9,152 nucleotides of DNA from Alphaproteobacteria bacterium (GTDB lineage Bacteria > Pseudomonadota > Alphaproteobacteria > Rhodobacterales > Rhodobacteraceae). The stretch lies in assembly GCA_003694465.1 (NCBI GenBank), contig RFKM01000015.1, forward strand, positions 1-9,152. The letters run 5' to 3'. Shown piece by piece: positions 1 to 6,506 of the stretch. Both the position numbers and the translations under genes were made by a program. Position 1 is the first letter of the stretch, and each line of letters starts with the position of its first letter. The notes beneath the pieces are model-generated. The model was not told the DNA's origin. It made no database searches and worked only from the letters and a program-made list of their open reading frames with translations.

Positions 1-1351
1 CGCCCCATGTCGGCAGGTTGTGGTGCCCGCGCGCACGCGTTTTTTCGGTTTCGGTGCCGGTCAGAATGTCGATCAGGTGCCCCGCCCCGAAAGATTCGCC
101 GGTCCGGATCGCTGCCGACAACGCCTTCATCGCCGGCACCGTTCCATCGAAGGTTTCCGGCGGGGTGCGGCAATTGTCGCAATTGCCGCAGGGGCCGGCC
201 TCTTCGCCGAAATAGCCGAGCAGGGCTTGACGCCGGCAGACATGAGCCTCGGCCAGCCCGAGCAAGGCGTTCAGCCGGGCATGATCGGCGGCGCGGCGTT
301 CGGGCGGGGCGAGGCCCTCGTCGATCTGGGCCCGGCGCAGGCGGATGTCGTCGGGGCCGAACAGCGTCAGCGTGTCGGCCGGCGCCCCGTCGCGTCCCGC
401 CCGTCCGATCTCCTGGTAATAGGCCTCGATCGACTTCGGCAGATCGGCATGCGCCACCCAGCGGATGTCGGGCTTGTCGATGCCCATTCCGAAGGCCACC
501 GTCGCCACCACGACAAGCCCGTCCTCCTGCTGGAAGCGCCGCTCGACCGTCCGCCGCGCCTCGGCCTCCATGCCGGCGTGGTAGGCGACCGCCTCGTGGC
601 CAGCCTCCTGCAAGGCCCGCGCGAGGGTTTCGGTCCGCGCCCGCGTCGCGGCATAGACGATGCCCAAGAGGCCCTTTCGCGCCGCGGCAAAGGCGAGGAT
701 CTGGGAGCGCGGGCTGTCTTTCACCGCGAAGGCGAGGTGCAGGTTGGGCCGGTCGAAGCCCCGCAGGAAGACGCGCGGCGCGGCGCCGTCGAACAGCTTT
801 TCGACGATTTCGGCCCGCGTCTCGGCATCGGCGGTGGCGGTGAAGGCCGCCAGCGGTACGCCGAGGGCCCGGCGCAAATCGCCGATGCGCAGGTAGTCGG
901 GCCGGAAATCGTGCCCCCACTGGCTGACGCAATGGGCCTCGTCAACGGCGATGAGGCCGACCCCCGCCCGCCGCAAGAGCGAGAGAGTTCCACCGGAAGC
1001 CAGCCGCTCAGGGGCCATGTAAAGCAGCTTCAGCCGCCCCTCGGCGATGGCCGCGAAGACCGCGTCGGTCTCTTCCTCGGTGTTGCCGGAGGTGAGCGCT
1101 CCGGCCGCGACCCCGATCGCTTCGAGGCTGCGCACCTGATCGCGCATCAGGGCGATGAGCGGCGAGATGACCACCGTCAGACCGTCGCGCAGCAGGGCCG
1201 GAAGCTGGAAGCAGAGCGATTTTCCGCCGCCAGTCGGCATGATCGCAAGGGTGTCTTGACCCTTGGTGACGGCAGCGACGATCTCGGCCTGCCCCGGGCG
1301 GAAGGCATCGAACCCGAAGACGGATTTCAGCAGGTCTGTTGCGGCTTGCAT
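1..1351 (-). CDS. recQ: ATP-dependent DNA helicase RecQ (C-terminus cut by window edge)
   Basis: RecQ is a 3'-5' superfamily 2 helicase that unwinds DNA in recombination and fork repair. About 450 residues are visible. The helicase core has the RecQ motif 0 around F12-Q21 (FGFDAFRPGQ), Walker A MPTGGGKS with K44, and the DEAH box at 137-140 followed by CVSQWGHD. The second RecA-like lobe ends in the motif VI stretch YYQEIGRAGRDG. The RecQ zinc-binding domain is intact, with cysteines C372, C388, C391 and C394. The last visible residues (RGHHNLPTWG) are the start of the RecQ winged-helix domain. E. coli RecQ has 609 residues, so the rest of the winged helix and any HRDC domain lie to the left. 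The ATG at 1351 gives the usual short N-terminus before motif 0; its ribosome-binding site is weak. The gene lies 60 bp behind the YggT-family gene on the same strand, so co-transcription is likely. Family assignment is very secure. Confidence 0.97.
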   Translation of the reverse strand, partial: MQAATDLLKSVFGFDAFRPGQAEIVAAVTKGQDTLAIMPTGGGKSLCFQLPALLRDGLTVVISPLIALMRDQVRSLEAIGVAAGALTSGNTEEETDAVFAAIAEGRLKLLYMAPERLASGGTLSLLRRAGVGLIAVDEAHCVSQWGHDFRPDYLRIGDLRRALGVPLAAFTATADAETRAEIVEKLFDGAAPRVFLRGFDRPNLHLAFAVKDSPRSQILAFAAARKGLLGIVYAATRARTETLARALQEAGHEAVAYHAGMEAEARRTVERRFQQEDGLVVVATVAFGMGIDKPDIRWVAHADLPKSIEAYYQEIGRAGRDGAPADTLTLFGPDDIRLRRAQIDEGLAPPERRAADHARLNALLGLAEAHVCRRQALLGYFGEEAGPCGNCDNCRTPPETFDGTVPAMKALSAAIRTGESFGAGHLIDILTGTETEKTRARGHHNLPTWG

Positions 1352-1411
1352 GGGGCTGCTCGTTTCTTGCGCGGCACATTCCCATGCCCGCCGGCGCGGG
1401 GCAAGGCCCGC

Positions 1412-1711
1412 CTAGAGGTAGGCGTAGTAATAGTTCGCCGCGAGCTGGCGCAGGAAGAACAGGATGAGCAGAACCACCAGCGGCGCGAGGTCGATCCCGC
1501 CAAGATCGGGCAGGTAGCGCCGGATCGGCCGGTAGATCGGCTCGACCAGCCGGTTCAGCAGATACCAGATCTGGGCGACAAGCGGCTGGCGCAGGTTCAG
1601 CACCTGGAAATTCACCAGCCACGACACCACCACGTGGGCAATGACGACGAACCAGACGATCCCGAGAATGGCCACGAAGACTTGCAGAAGGGTGGCGATG
1701 AGCGGTGACAT
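1412..1711 (-). CDS. YggT family membrane protein
   Basis: A 99-residue integral membrane protein with one YggT domain. Members of the family have been linked to osmotic stress tolerance and, in other lineages, to membrane or division-site organisation, but no biochemical activity is established. The sequence shows a hydrophobic helix at about residues 5-33, then the family signature around residues 57-77 (EPIYRPIRRYLPDLGG followed by IDLAP), then a second membrane helix at about 75-92. Many family members have two such units; this one has a single unit, which is also common. I chose ATG 1711 because a GAGG Shine-Dalgarno lies 7 nt upstream (1719-1722). A longer reading from GTG 1741 would start inside the putative -10 box. 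The gene heads a leftward unit with recQ. The ending LAANYYYAYL is unusually tyrosine-rich. Confidence 0.93.
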   Translation of the reverse strand: MSPLIATLLQVFVAILGIVWFVVIAHVVVSWLVNFQVLNLRQPLVAQIWYLLNRLVEPIYRPIRRYLPDLGGIDLAPLVVLLILFFLRQLAANYYYAYL

Positions 1712-1738
1712 GCGGCAGCCTCGTTGTTGATCGGCCTT

Positions 1739-1767
1739 CACCTAGGGCCGCCGGGCGAAAAGTGCAA
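1739..1767 (-). promoter_or_regulatory. Putative housekeeping promoter of the YggT-family gene
   Basis: Read on the minus strand, TTGCAC (1767-1762) is followed after exactly 17 nt by TAGGTG (1744-1739). The -35 matches TTGACA at four of six positions. The -10 keeps the initial TA but is G-rich, a form I associate with Rhodobacterales promoters. The predicted start of transcription near 1732 leaves about 20 nt of leader with the GAGG ribosome-binding site. Not proven without transcript ends. Confidence 0.5.
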
Positions 1768-1833
1768 GGCTGACGCCCGGTTGCGGTTGACGGGCGCCGG
1801 CGGCAGCGGCAGGAGGGGCGCCGGAGGTGAGCC

Positions 1834-2364
1834 ATGTATCCAATCGTCCGCATGATCAAGGAACTCGCGGTGCACAGCCGCGCCAGCAGCCTGCCGCTCG
1901 AGGGCGTGCATGTGAGCCGGCACATCTGCTGGCCGTGGGATCTCGACATCTGGCTGGAGCTCAACAACGGGCGCACCCTCACCCTTTTCGACCTCGGGCG
2001 CATCCCGCTGGCCCGCCGCGTCGGCCTGATCGACGTGCTGAAGAAAAACGGCTGGGGCCTGACCGTTGCGGGCGCGACGGTGCGCTATCGCCGGCGCATC
2101 CGGGTGTTCGACCGGGTCGAGATGCGCTCGCGCGCCATCGGCTGGGACGGGCGCTTCTTCTACGTCGAGCAGAGCATGTGGAAGCGCGGCGAGGCGACGA
2201 CCCATGCCCTCCTGCGCATGGCGGTGACCGGCCCCGAGGGCATCGTCGCCCCCGCCCGGGTGGCCGAGGCCCTGGGCCATGGGGGCGACTCGCCGCCCCT
2301 GCCCGATTGGGTGCGCGCCTGGATCGAGGCCGAAAACCTGCGCCCCTGGCCGCCGCAGATGTAG
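1834..2364 (+). CDS. THEM6-like / 4HBT-type acyl-CoA thioesterase family protein
   Basis: A 176-residue single-domain protein of the hot-dog fold, closest to the acyl-CoA thioesterase-like group that includes animal THEM6 and bacterial YbgC-type proteins. Such enzymes hydrolyse acyl-CoA thioesters in the cytoplasm; the substrate here is unknown. The diagnostic stretch is WPWDLDIWLELNNGRTLTLF at residues 33-52, the family's version of the 4HBT N-terminal motif (aspartate or asparagine followed by the long central helix). It is followed by a beta-rich region ending in FYVEQSMWKRGEATTHALLR (109-128), typical of the strands that dimerise in hot-dog proteins. ATG 1834 has a strong Shine-Dalgarno, GGAGGTGA (1823-1830). 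The gene starts the rightward unit, divergent from the YggT-family gene, with the transporter gene 54 bp downstream. Fold and family are fairly sure; actual thioesterase activity is inferred. Confidence 0.85.
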   Translation: MYPIVRMIKELAVHSRASSLPLEGVHVSRHICWPWDLDIWLELNNGRTLTLFDLGRIPLARRVGLIDVLKKNGWGLTVAGATVRYRRRIRVFDRVEMRSRAIGWDGRFFYVEQSMWKRGEATTHALLRMAVTGPEGIVAPARVAEALGHGGDSPPLPDWVRAWIEAENLRPWPPQM

Positions 2365-2418
2365 CTTGCCTGGTGCCGGCATTTCCTGTTTCGTGCATCT
2401 TGCAAGCAGGAGGGGCGC

Positions 2419-3753
2419 ATGGGCGAGATCTCGTTGAAAAAGCGCATCTGGGGCTGGTGGTGGTTCGACTGGGCGAGCCAGCCCTACAACACGTTGCTGC
2501 TGACCTTCATCTTCGGCCCTTACGTGAAGTCGGTGATGGAAAACGGCAGCGAAGCGCAGGCCGTCTGGGGCTTCGGCATTGCCGCCGCGGGGGTTCTGAT
2601 CGCCATTCTCGCGCCGATCCTTGGCGCCATCGCCGACAACAGCGGCAACCGGCTGCGCTGGATCTGGGGCTTTTCGGCGCTCTACGTGATCGGCTCCTTC
2701 GGCATCTGGTATTCCGCCCCCGACAACTTCAACGTCTTCTGGGTCATGGGCTTTTTCGCCATCGGGCTGATCGGGATGGAATTTGCCACGATCTTCACCA
2801 ATTCGATGCTGCCCGACCTCGGCCCGAAGGAAGAGATCGGCCGGATCTCGGGCAACGGCTGGGCCTGGGGCTATGTCGGCGGCCTGCTGGCGCTGATCCT
2901 GATGCTGGCGCTGTTTGCCGAGGATGGCGAAAAGGGCCTGACGCTGATCGGCATTCCGCCGATCCTCGGGCTTGACCCGGCGGCGCGCGAGGGCACGCGG
3001 TTCGTCGGACCGCTCACCGGCATCTGGTACATCGTCTTCATGATCCCCTTCTTCCTCTGGGTGCGCGATCCGAAAACCGCCCGCCCCGACCCGCAGCTCA
3101 TCCGCCATGCCCTGGCCGAGCTCGGCCGGACGATCCGCCGCCTGCCCGAAAACACCAGCCTCTTTGCCTATCTCGCCTCGTCGATGTTCTACCGCGATGC
3201 GCTCAACGGCATTTACACCTTCGGCGGGATCTATGCCGCCGGGGTGCTGGAATGGTCGGTCGTCGATACCGGCGTCTTTGGCATTCTGGCGATCATCACC
3301 GGGGCGCTGTTCGCATGGCTCGGCGGCAAGGCCGATGCGCGCTTTGGGCCGAAACCGGTGATCTCGTTCTGCATCACGGTGCTGACGCTCGTGGCCATCG
3401 CCATCGTCTTCGTCTCGCGTGATCGGGTCTTCGGCATGCCCGTCGCCCCCGACTCGGCGCTGCCCGACATCGCCTTCTACATCCTCGGCGCGCTGATCGG
3501 CGCGGCCGGCGGGGCGATGCAATCGGCCAGCCGCACGATGATGGTGCGCCAAGGCAACCCGGAGCGGATGACCGAGGCCTTCGGCCTTTATGCCCTTGCC
3601 GGCAAGGCGACCAGCTTCATCGCGCCGTTCCTGATCGGCCTCGTCACGTCGCTCACCGGCAGCCAGCAGCTTGGCGTCTCGCCGCTCATCGCCCTGTTCC
3701 TCGTCGGTCTGGTGCTGCTGTTCTGGGTGAAGCCCGACGGGCAGCGGGCCTGA
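2419..3753 (+). CDS. UMF1-family MFS transporter (Atg22-like)
   Basis: A 444-residue polytopic membrane protein of the UMF1 branch of the major facilitator superfamily, related to the yeast vacuolar amino-acid effluxer Atg22. Bacterial substrates are not established. The N-terminal signature WGWWWFDWASQPYNTLLLTF (residues 11-30) is characteristic. About twelve hydrophobic segments are visible, at roughly 15-36, 50-72, 82-99, 105-127, 147-167, 200-215, 252-276, 286-303, 313-333, 350-368, 388-411 and 421-437. A cytoplasmic loop around 215-245 divides the two six-helix halves, and the MFS-like loop LGGKADARFGPK follows TM8 at about 301-312. Length is normal for the family. ATG 2419 is preceded by AGGAGGGG at 2408-2415. 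The gene ends 5 bp before the mepA start codon, so the two are probably one transcript. Solute and direction of transport cannot be told from sequence. Confidence 0.93.
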   Translation: MGEISLKKRIWGWWWFDWASQPYNTLLLTFIFGPYVKSVMENGSEAQAVWGFGIAAAGVLIAILAPILGAIADNSGNRLRWIWGFSALYVIGSFGIWYSAPDNFNVFWVMGFFAIGLIGMEFATIFTNSMLPDLGPKEEIGRISGNGWAWGYVGGLLALILMLALFAEDGEKGLTLIGIPPILGLDPAAREGTRFVGPLTGIWYIVFMIPFFLWVRDPKTARPDPQLIRHALAELGRTIRRLPENTSLFAYLASSMFYRDALNGIYTFGGIYAAGVLEWSVVDTGVFGILAIITGALFAWLGGKADARFGPKPVISFCITVLTLVAIAIVFVSRDRVFGMPVAPDSALPDIAFYILGALIGAAGGAMQSASRTMMVRQGNPERMTEAFGLYALAGKATSFIAPFLIGLVTSLTGSQQLGVSPLIALFLVGLVLLFWVKPDGQRA

Positions 3754-3758
3754 AGCCG

Positions 3759-4667
3759 ATGCGCCTGGGCCCCCTCCTCGCCCTGTCGGCGGCGCTGCTG
3801 CTGGGCGCCTGCGGCGAGCGCGCCGACACCGCCGCGGCGCCGGGCATTCTGCGCATCTCGACCTCCAATGAACCGGCGAAAGAGCTGTTCGGCCCGGTGC
3901 CCGTGCCCTCGGCGCAGCCCCCCGAGGCGATCGGTTCCTATGCGCGCGGCTGCATGGCCGGCGCGGTGCAACTGCCGGAAACAGGGCCGACATGGCAGGC
4001 GATGCGCCTGAGCCGCAACCGCAACTGGGGCACGCCGGAACTCGTCGCCTTCATCAAGCGGCTGTCGCAGAAGGCCGCTGCCCTGCCCGGCTGGGCGGGG
4101 ATTTACGTCGGCGACATGAGCCAGCCGCGGGGCGGGCCGATGTCGTCGGGCCATGCCAGCCACCAGATCGGGCTCGATGCCGACATCTGGATGCTGCCGC
4201 CGAAGCGCCTCGACCTCACCGCCGAAGAGCGCGAGCACCTTTCCTCGATCTCCACCCGCCGCGACAAGGGCGCCCATGTGAACGACAACTGGACGCCCCA
4301 GCACATGGCGCTGATCCGTGCCGCGGCTTCCGATCCGGCGGTGGCGCGCATTTTCGTCTTCCCAGGCGCCAAGGTCTGGATGTGCAAGCGGGCGACGGGC
4401 GATCGGTCGTGGCTGCGCAAGGTCCGGCCCTGGTATGGGCACCATTACCATTTTCACGTTCGCCTTGCCTGCCCGGCGGGCGACCGGGCCTGCGTCGATC
4501 AGGCGCCGCCGCCGCCGGGCGACGGTTGCGCCGAGGCCGAGGGCTGGGTGAAGCGCATCCTCAACCCGCCGCCGCCCGACCCGAACGCGAAACCGGCGCC
4601 GCCGCGCCCGCCCCTTACCCTTTCGGACCTGCCCGCCCAATGCGTTTCCGTCTTGCGCTCACGCTAG
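3759..4667 (+). CDS. mepA: Penicillin-insensitive murein endopeptidase MepA (lipoprotein form)
   Basis: MepA is a zinc peptidase of the LAS group (family M74) that cuts D-alanyl-meso-diaminopimelate cross-links between peptidoglycan strands in the periplasm. The 302-residue product begins with a lipoprotein signal, MRLGPLLALSAALLLGAC, lipobox LGAC with C18. The metal site is complete: SGHASHQIGLDAD holds H132, H135, D140 and D142, and YGHHYHFHVR holds H228, H231 and H233. These align at a constant offset with the published E. coli zinc ligands H113, D120 and H211 (as remembered). GDMSQPRGGPMSSGHASHQ is the family hallmark. The C-terminus carries a proline-rich tail (about 249-288, with PPPPGDG, NPPPPDPN and PPRPP) that could act as a flexible spacer. 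Cysteines at 65, 209, 238, 245, 257 and 295 may form disulfides. The start lies 5 bp after the transporter stop with only a weak GAAG ribosome-binding site, suggesting translational coupling. Confidence 0.96.
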   Translation: MRLGPLLALSAALLLGACGERADTAAAPGILRISTSNEPAKELFGPVPVPSAQPPEAIGSYARGCMAGAVQLPETGPTWQAMRLSRNRNWGTPELVAFIKRLSQKAAALPGWAGIYVGDMSQPRGGPMSSGHASHQIGLDADIWMLPPKRLDLTAEEREHLSSISTRRDKGAHVNDNWTPQHMALIRAAASDPAVARIFVFPGAKVWMCKRATGDRSWLRKVRPWYGHHYHFHVRLACPAGDRACVDQAPPPPGDGCAEAEGWVKRILNPPPPDPNAKPAPPRPPLTLSDLPAQCVSVLRSR

Positions 4668-5533
4668 CGCTGCTCGGGCTTGTCGGGCCTGCGACGCGCG
4701 CCGAGCCGACCATGCCCGCAAGGCTGGTCTCGGCCCTGACATGGTCGTTGCCCGACCCGGACTTCGGCGGATGGTCGGGGCTCGAGGTTTCCGATGACGG
4801 GCGTGAGTTCACCGCCATTTCGGACCGCGGCACGATCATTTCCGGCACGCTCGAGCGCGATGGCGCCGGCCGGCTCGCCGGTGTCGATGCCGGCCCGGTG
4901 GTGCCGATCCTGCACAGCGACGGGGGCCGGCTGCCCCGGTTCTACAACGATTCCGAGGGCCTCGCGATCGCTCCCGACGGGCGGGTGTTCATCTCGTTCG
5001 AGGCAGTGCATCGGGTCGTCGAATATCCGGGGCCGGGGGTGACGCCGACGCGCACCCTGCCGATCTACGCGCCGTTCCGAAAGATGCGCAACAATGCCTC
5101 GCTCGAGGCGCTCGCCATTGGCCCCGACGGGTCGCTCTACACCGTGCCCGAAGTTTCCGGGCGGGCGGGGCGGCCGTTTCCGGTCTATCGTTTCGCAAAT
5201 GGCGCATGGTCGCATTTCGCCTTCATCCCGAGGCCGGACGATTTTCGCATCGTCGGTGCCGATATCGGGCCGGACAACCGCTTCTACCTGCTCGAGCGGC
5301 AGTTTTCGGGCCTTTTCGGCTTTGCAACGCGGGTGCGGCGCTTCGACATCACGCCCACCGGGCTGCGCTTCAATGAGACCCTGTTTCAAAGCGCAACCGG
5401 CACCCACGACAACCTCGAGGGCCTTGCGGTCTGGCGCGATGCAGACGGGCATATCCGCCTGACGATGGTTTCGGACGACAACTTCAACTTCTTCCAGCGC
5501 ACCGAGATCGTCGAATACGTAGTGACGGAATGA
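4640..5533 (+). CDS. Exported esterase-like phytase-family beta-propeller protein
   Basis: A 297-residue secreted or periplasmic protein of the family annotated as 'esterase-like activity of phytase' (phytase-like beta-propeller). The name reflects similarity, and the substrate is generally unknown. Residues 1-21 form a signal peptide (MRFRLALTLALLGLVGPATRA), with likely cleavage before E22. The mature part shows repeated propeller-blade motifs: GWSGLEVSDDGREFTAISDR (44-63), NDSEGLAIAPDGRVFISFE (103-121), NASLEALAIGPDGSLYTVPE (152-171), GADIGPDNRFYLLER (206-220) and NLEGLAVWRDADG (258-270), ending with MVSDDNFN. The many Asp, Glu and Asn residues at blade tops suggest metal binding. ATG 4640 is the first in-frame start giving a complete signal peptide. 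It overlaps the end of mepA by 28 bp and has no Shine-Dalgarno, so it probably depends on translation of mepA. Both products go to the envelope. Confidence 0.9.
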   Translation: MRFRLALTLALLGLVGPATRAEPTMPARLVSALTWSLPDPDFGGWSGLEVSDDGREFTAISDRGTIISGTLERDGAGRLAGVDAGPVVPILHSDGGRLPRFYNDSEGLAIAPDGRVFISFEAVHRVVEYPGPGVTPTRTLPIYAPFRKMRNNASLEALAIGPDGSLYTVPEVSGRAGRPFPVYRFANGAWSHFAFIPRPDDFRIVGADIGPDNRFYLLERQFSGLFGFATRVRRFDITPTGLRFNETLFQSATGTHDNLEGLAVWRDADGHIRLTMVSDDNFNFFQRTEIVEYVVTE

Positions 5534-5534
5534 C

Positions 5535-5563
5535 TTGACGGCGCCCGCTGGCCCGCGTAGGAG
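5535..5563 (+). promoter_or_regulatory. Putative housekeeping promoter of the queuosine-precursor transporter gene
   Basis: TTGACG (5535-5540) is followed after 17 nt by TAGGAG (5558-5563). The -35 matches TTGACA at five of six positions. The -10 is the same TAGG type as the candidates before the YggT-family gene and arfB. It begins 2 bp after the stop codon of the propeller gene and would give a leader of about 50 nt. The leader has a short UCCG/CGGA stem but nothing I can match to a known riboswitch. Confidence 0.5.
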
Positions 5564-5621
5564 CCGCCCGTCCCGGCTTCGGGGCCAAGTCTCCGCAACC
5601 TTGCCAAAACGGATCAACGAT

Positions 5622-6260
5622 ATGGCTCGCATCATTCCCGGCATTCTTGCCATGGCCGCCGTCGTGGTGGCCTCGAACATCCTTGTCCAGTTCCTGCTGG
5701 GCGACTGGCTCACCTGGGGGGCCTTCACCTATCCCTTCGCCTTTCTCGTCACCGACGTGATGAACCGCGTCTATGGCGCCGAGGCGGCGCGCAAAGTGGT
5801 CTTTGCCGGCTTCGTCGTCGGGGTGGCCTGCTCGCTCGTCGGCAGCCAGATCATGCTCGAGGGCGACGGCTACACCTATGCCGCGGTGCCGCTGCGCGTT
5901 GCCGTTGCCTCGGGCACGGCGTTTCTCACCGCCCAGCTGCTCGACGTGACCATCTTCAACATGCTGCGCCGGCGCGCCTGGTGGCTGCCGCCGCTCGGCT
6001 CGACGCTCGTCGGATCGGCCGTCGATACGGCGCTGTTCTTCACCATCGCCTTTTCCGCCTCGATCACCCTGTTCGGCGCCGAGGCCGACAGCGCCATCAA
6101 CTGGGCATGGGAGAGCGTGCCGTTTCTGGGCGTAGGGGCGGTGGTGCCGCTGTGGGTGTCGCTGGCCTTTGCCGACTGGATGGTGAAACTTTCGCTCGCC
6201 CTTGTCGCGCTGGTGCCCTTCAAGGTGATCGTGGGGCGGCTTTCTCAAGATCCGGTCTGA
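5622..6260 (+). CDS. Queuosine precursor transporter (YhhQ/VUT family)
   Basis: A 212-residue inner-membrane protein of the family containing E. coli YhhQ, which imports the 7-deazaguanine intermediates preQ0 and preQ1 used to make queuosine in the tRNA wobble position. Visible hallmarks are TYPFAFLVTDVMNRVYGAEA (36-55), AQLLDVTIFNMLR (104-116) and PPLGSTLVGSAVDTALFFTI (123-142), the conserved Asp-containing membrane motifs of the family. Six hydrophobic segments can be drawn: 4-27, 36-48, 58-80, 91-113, 123-150 and 167-205 (the last is probably two helices or a re-entrant one). ATG 5622 is chosen because it starts directly before the first membrane helix. An upstream in-frame reading adds 29 basic residues overlapping the promoter region. 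The ribosome-binding site is weak (GGA at about -10). No other queuosine gene is in view, so it appears to stand alone as a salvage function. Confidence 0.93.
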   Translation: MARIIPGILAMAAVVVASNILVQFLLGDWLTWGAFTYPFAFLVTDVMNRVYGAEAARKVVFAGFVVGVACSLVGSQIMLEGDGYTYAAVPLRVAVASGTAFLTAQLLDVTIFNMLRRRAWWLPPLGSTLVGSAVDTALFFTIAFSASITLFGAEADSAINWAWESVPFLGVGAVVPLWVSLAFADWMVKLSLALVALVPFKVIVGRLSQDPV

Positions 6261-6295
6261 TTTTTCTTGACCGGCACAAGATCTGTGGCACCCTT
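6252..6295 (+). promoter_or_regulatory. Candidate promoter/operator region upstream of the micro-ORF
   Basis: TTGACC at 6267-6272 is a good -35 candidate, preceded by a T-run. No convincing -10 sits at the usual distance (ACCCTT or CCCTTT). Two inverted repeats overlap it: CCGGTC (6252-6257) with GACCGG (6269-6274), and CACA (6275-6278) with TGTG (6284-6287) spaced by 5 nt. The first overlaps the end of the upstream coding region and the -35. These could be operator half-sites or chance. An alternative sigma factor (for example an RpoH type, CTTGAC) would explain the absent -10, but this is a guess. Confidence 0.3.
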
Positions 6296-6334
6296 TCGGT
6301 ATCGCAACCTATTTGCAGAAGAAAGGAGGTGTCC

Positions 6335-6376
6335 ATGTCGAGAGATTTCGTGGAGAGAGGTGCCGGGACAATCTAG
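6335..6376 (+). CDS. 13-residue micro-ORF with near-perfect Shine-Dalgarno
   Basis: The reading frame encodes MSRDFVERGAGTI and stops at TAG 6374-6376. It is preceded by AAAGGAGGTG (6322-6331), nearly the full complement of the 16S rRNA 3' end, which is by far the best ribosome-binding site in the window, 3 nt before the ATG. A site this strong in front of so short a frame is unlikely to be accidental. I do not recognise the peptide. It has no run of one amino acid that would mark a classical amino-acid attenuator, and no membrane segment. The frame is followed by two hairpins and a strong terminator, so its transcript is likely a short RNA of about 160-200 nt. It could be a leader peptide, a small regulatory or dual-function RNA, or a decoy ribosome site. 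That the frame is translated is inferred. Confidence 0.5.
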   Translation: MSRDFVERGAGTI

Positions 6377-6386
6377 AAGCGCGTCG

Positions 6387-6494
6387 CCCGGGGCAGCCCC
6401 CGGGTGAAAGCGGGCCAGAGTGGCGAAAGGCCTAACCGGCCCCGCCTCCAGACTTCTCGAAGGGCCGCCCGAGGGGCGGCCCTTTTCGGTTTTT
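6387..6494 (+). ncRNA. Structured RNA: two hairpins plus terminator following the micro-ORF
   Basis: Three stem-loops follow the micro-ORF stop. Hairpin 1 pairs CCCGGGG (6387-6393) with CCCCGGG (6398-6404) around a CAGC loop. Hairpin 2 pairs GCGGGCC (6410-6416) with GGCCCCGC (6438-6445, one bulged C) and has an inner GGC/GCC stem capped by GAAAG (6422-6432). The third is the terminator at 6462-6494. CCGCCTC (6442-6448), part of hairpin 2's 3' side, can also pair with GGGGCGG (6473-6479) of the terminator with one U-G pair. An alternative fold is therefore possible on paper. This resembles either the body of a small RNA or an attenuator leader. I cannot match it to a named RNA family. Confidence 0.45.
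6462..6494 (+). terminator. Strong rho-independent terminator upstream of arfB
   Basis: GGGCCGCCC (6462-6470) pairs with GGGCGGCCC (6474-6482) as a perfect 9-bp GC stem around a GAG loop. It is followed by TTTT and, after CGG, TTTTT. It ends the transcript carrying the micro-ORF and insulates arfB from the transporter gene unless read-through is regulated. Confidence 0.88.
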
Positions 6495-6506
6495 CCGCGG
6501 GTGTTG

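Noticed and set aside
1352..1411. Terminator or separate promoter between the YggT-family gene and recQ
   Set aside because: The spacer has short GC complementarity (GCGGG with CCCGC) but no T-run on the minus strand and no credible -35/-10 pair, so I treat the two genes as co-transcribed.
20..1708. Long plus-strand open frame (562 codons) across recQ and the YggT-family gene
   Set aside because: It is antisense to two clearly conserved genes, has no recognisable domain, and is rich in Arg, Gly and Pro, as expected for a shadow frame in GC-rich DNA.
1787..1815. TTGACG-N17-CAGGAG as promoter of the THEM6-like gene
   Set aside because: The -35 is good but the -10 is poor, and transcription would begin almost at the Shine-Dalgarno itself. 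It is possible but too weak to list as a feature, although some promoter must lie in or near this 92-bp divergent spacer.
1738..3993. Long minus-strand open frame (751 codons) opposite the thioesterase, UMF1 and mepA genes
   Set aside because: Its composition (many Asp, Glu, Arg and Gly, no hydrophobic core) and full overlap with conserved genes mark it as an antisense shadow. The same holds for the minus-strand frames at 6959-8539 and 8095-9081.
3992..5533. A 513-codon reading of the propeller frame extending back into mepA
   Set aside because: The first 216 codons are out-of-frame mepA sequence. The signal peptide begins at ATG 4640, which is the sensible start.
5564..5621. preQ1 riboswitch in the leader of the queuosine-precursor transporter
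   Set aside because: Such transporters are sometimes under preQ1 control, so I looked. There is only a 4-bp UCCG/CGGA stem with an A-containing loop and no A-rich pairing tail or other class consensus. A covariance-model search would be decisive.
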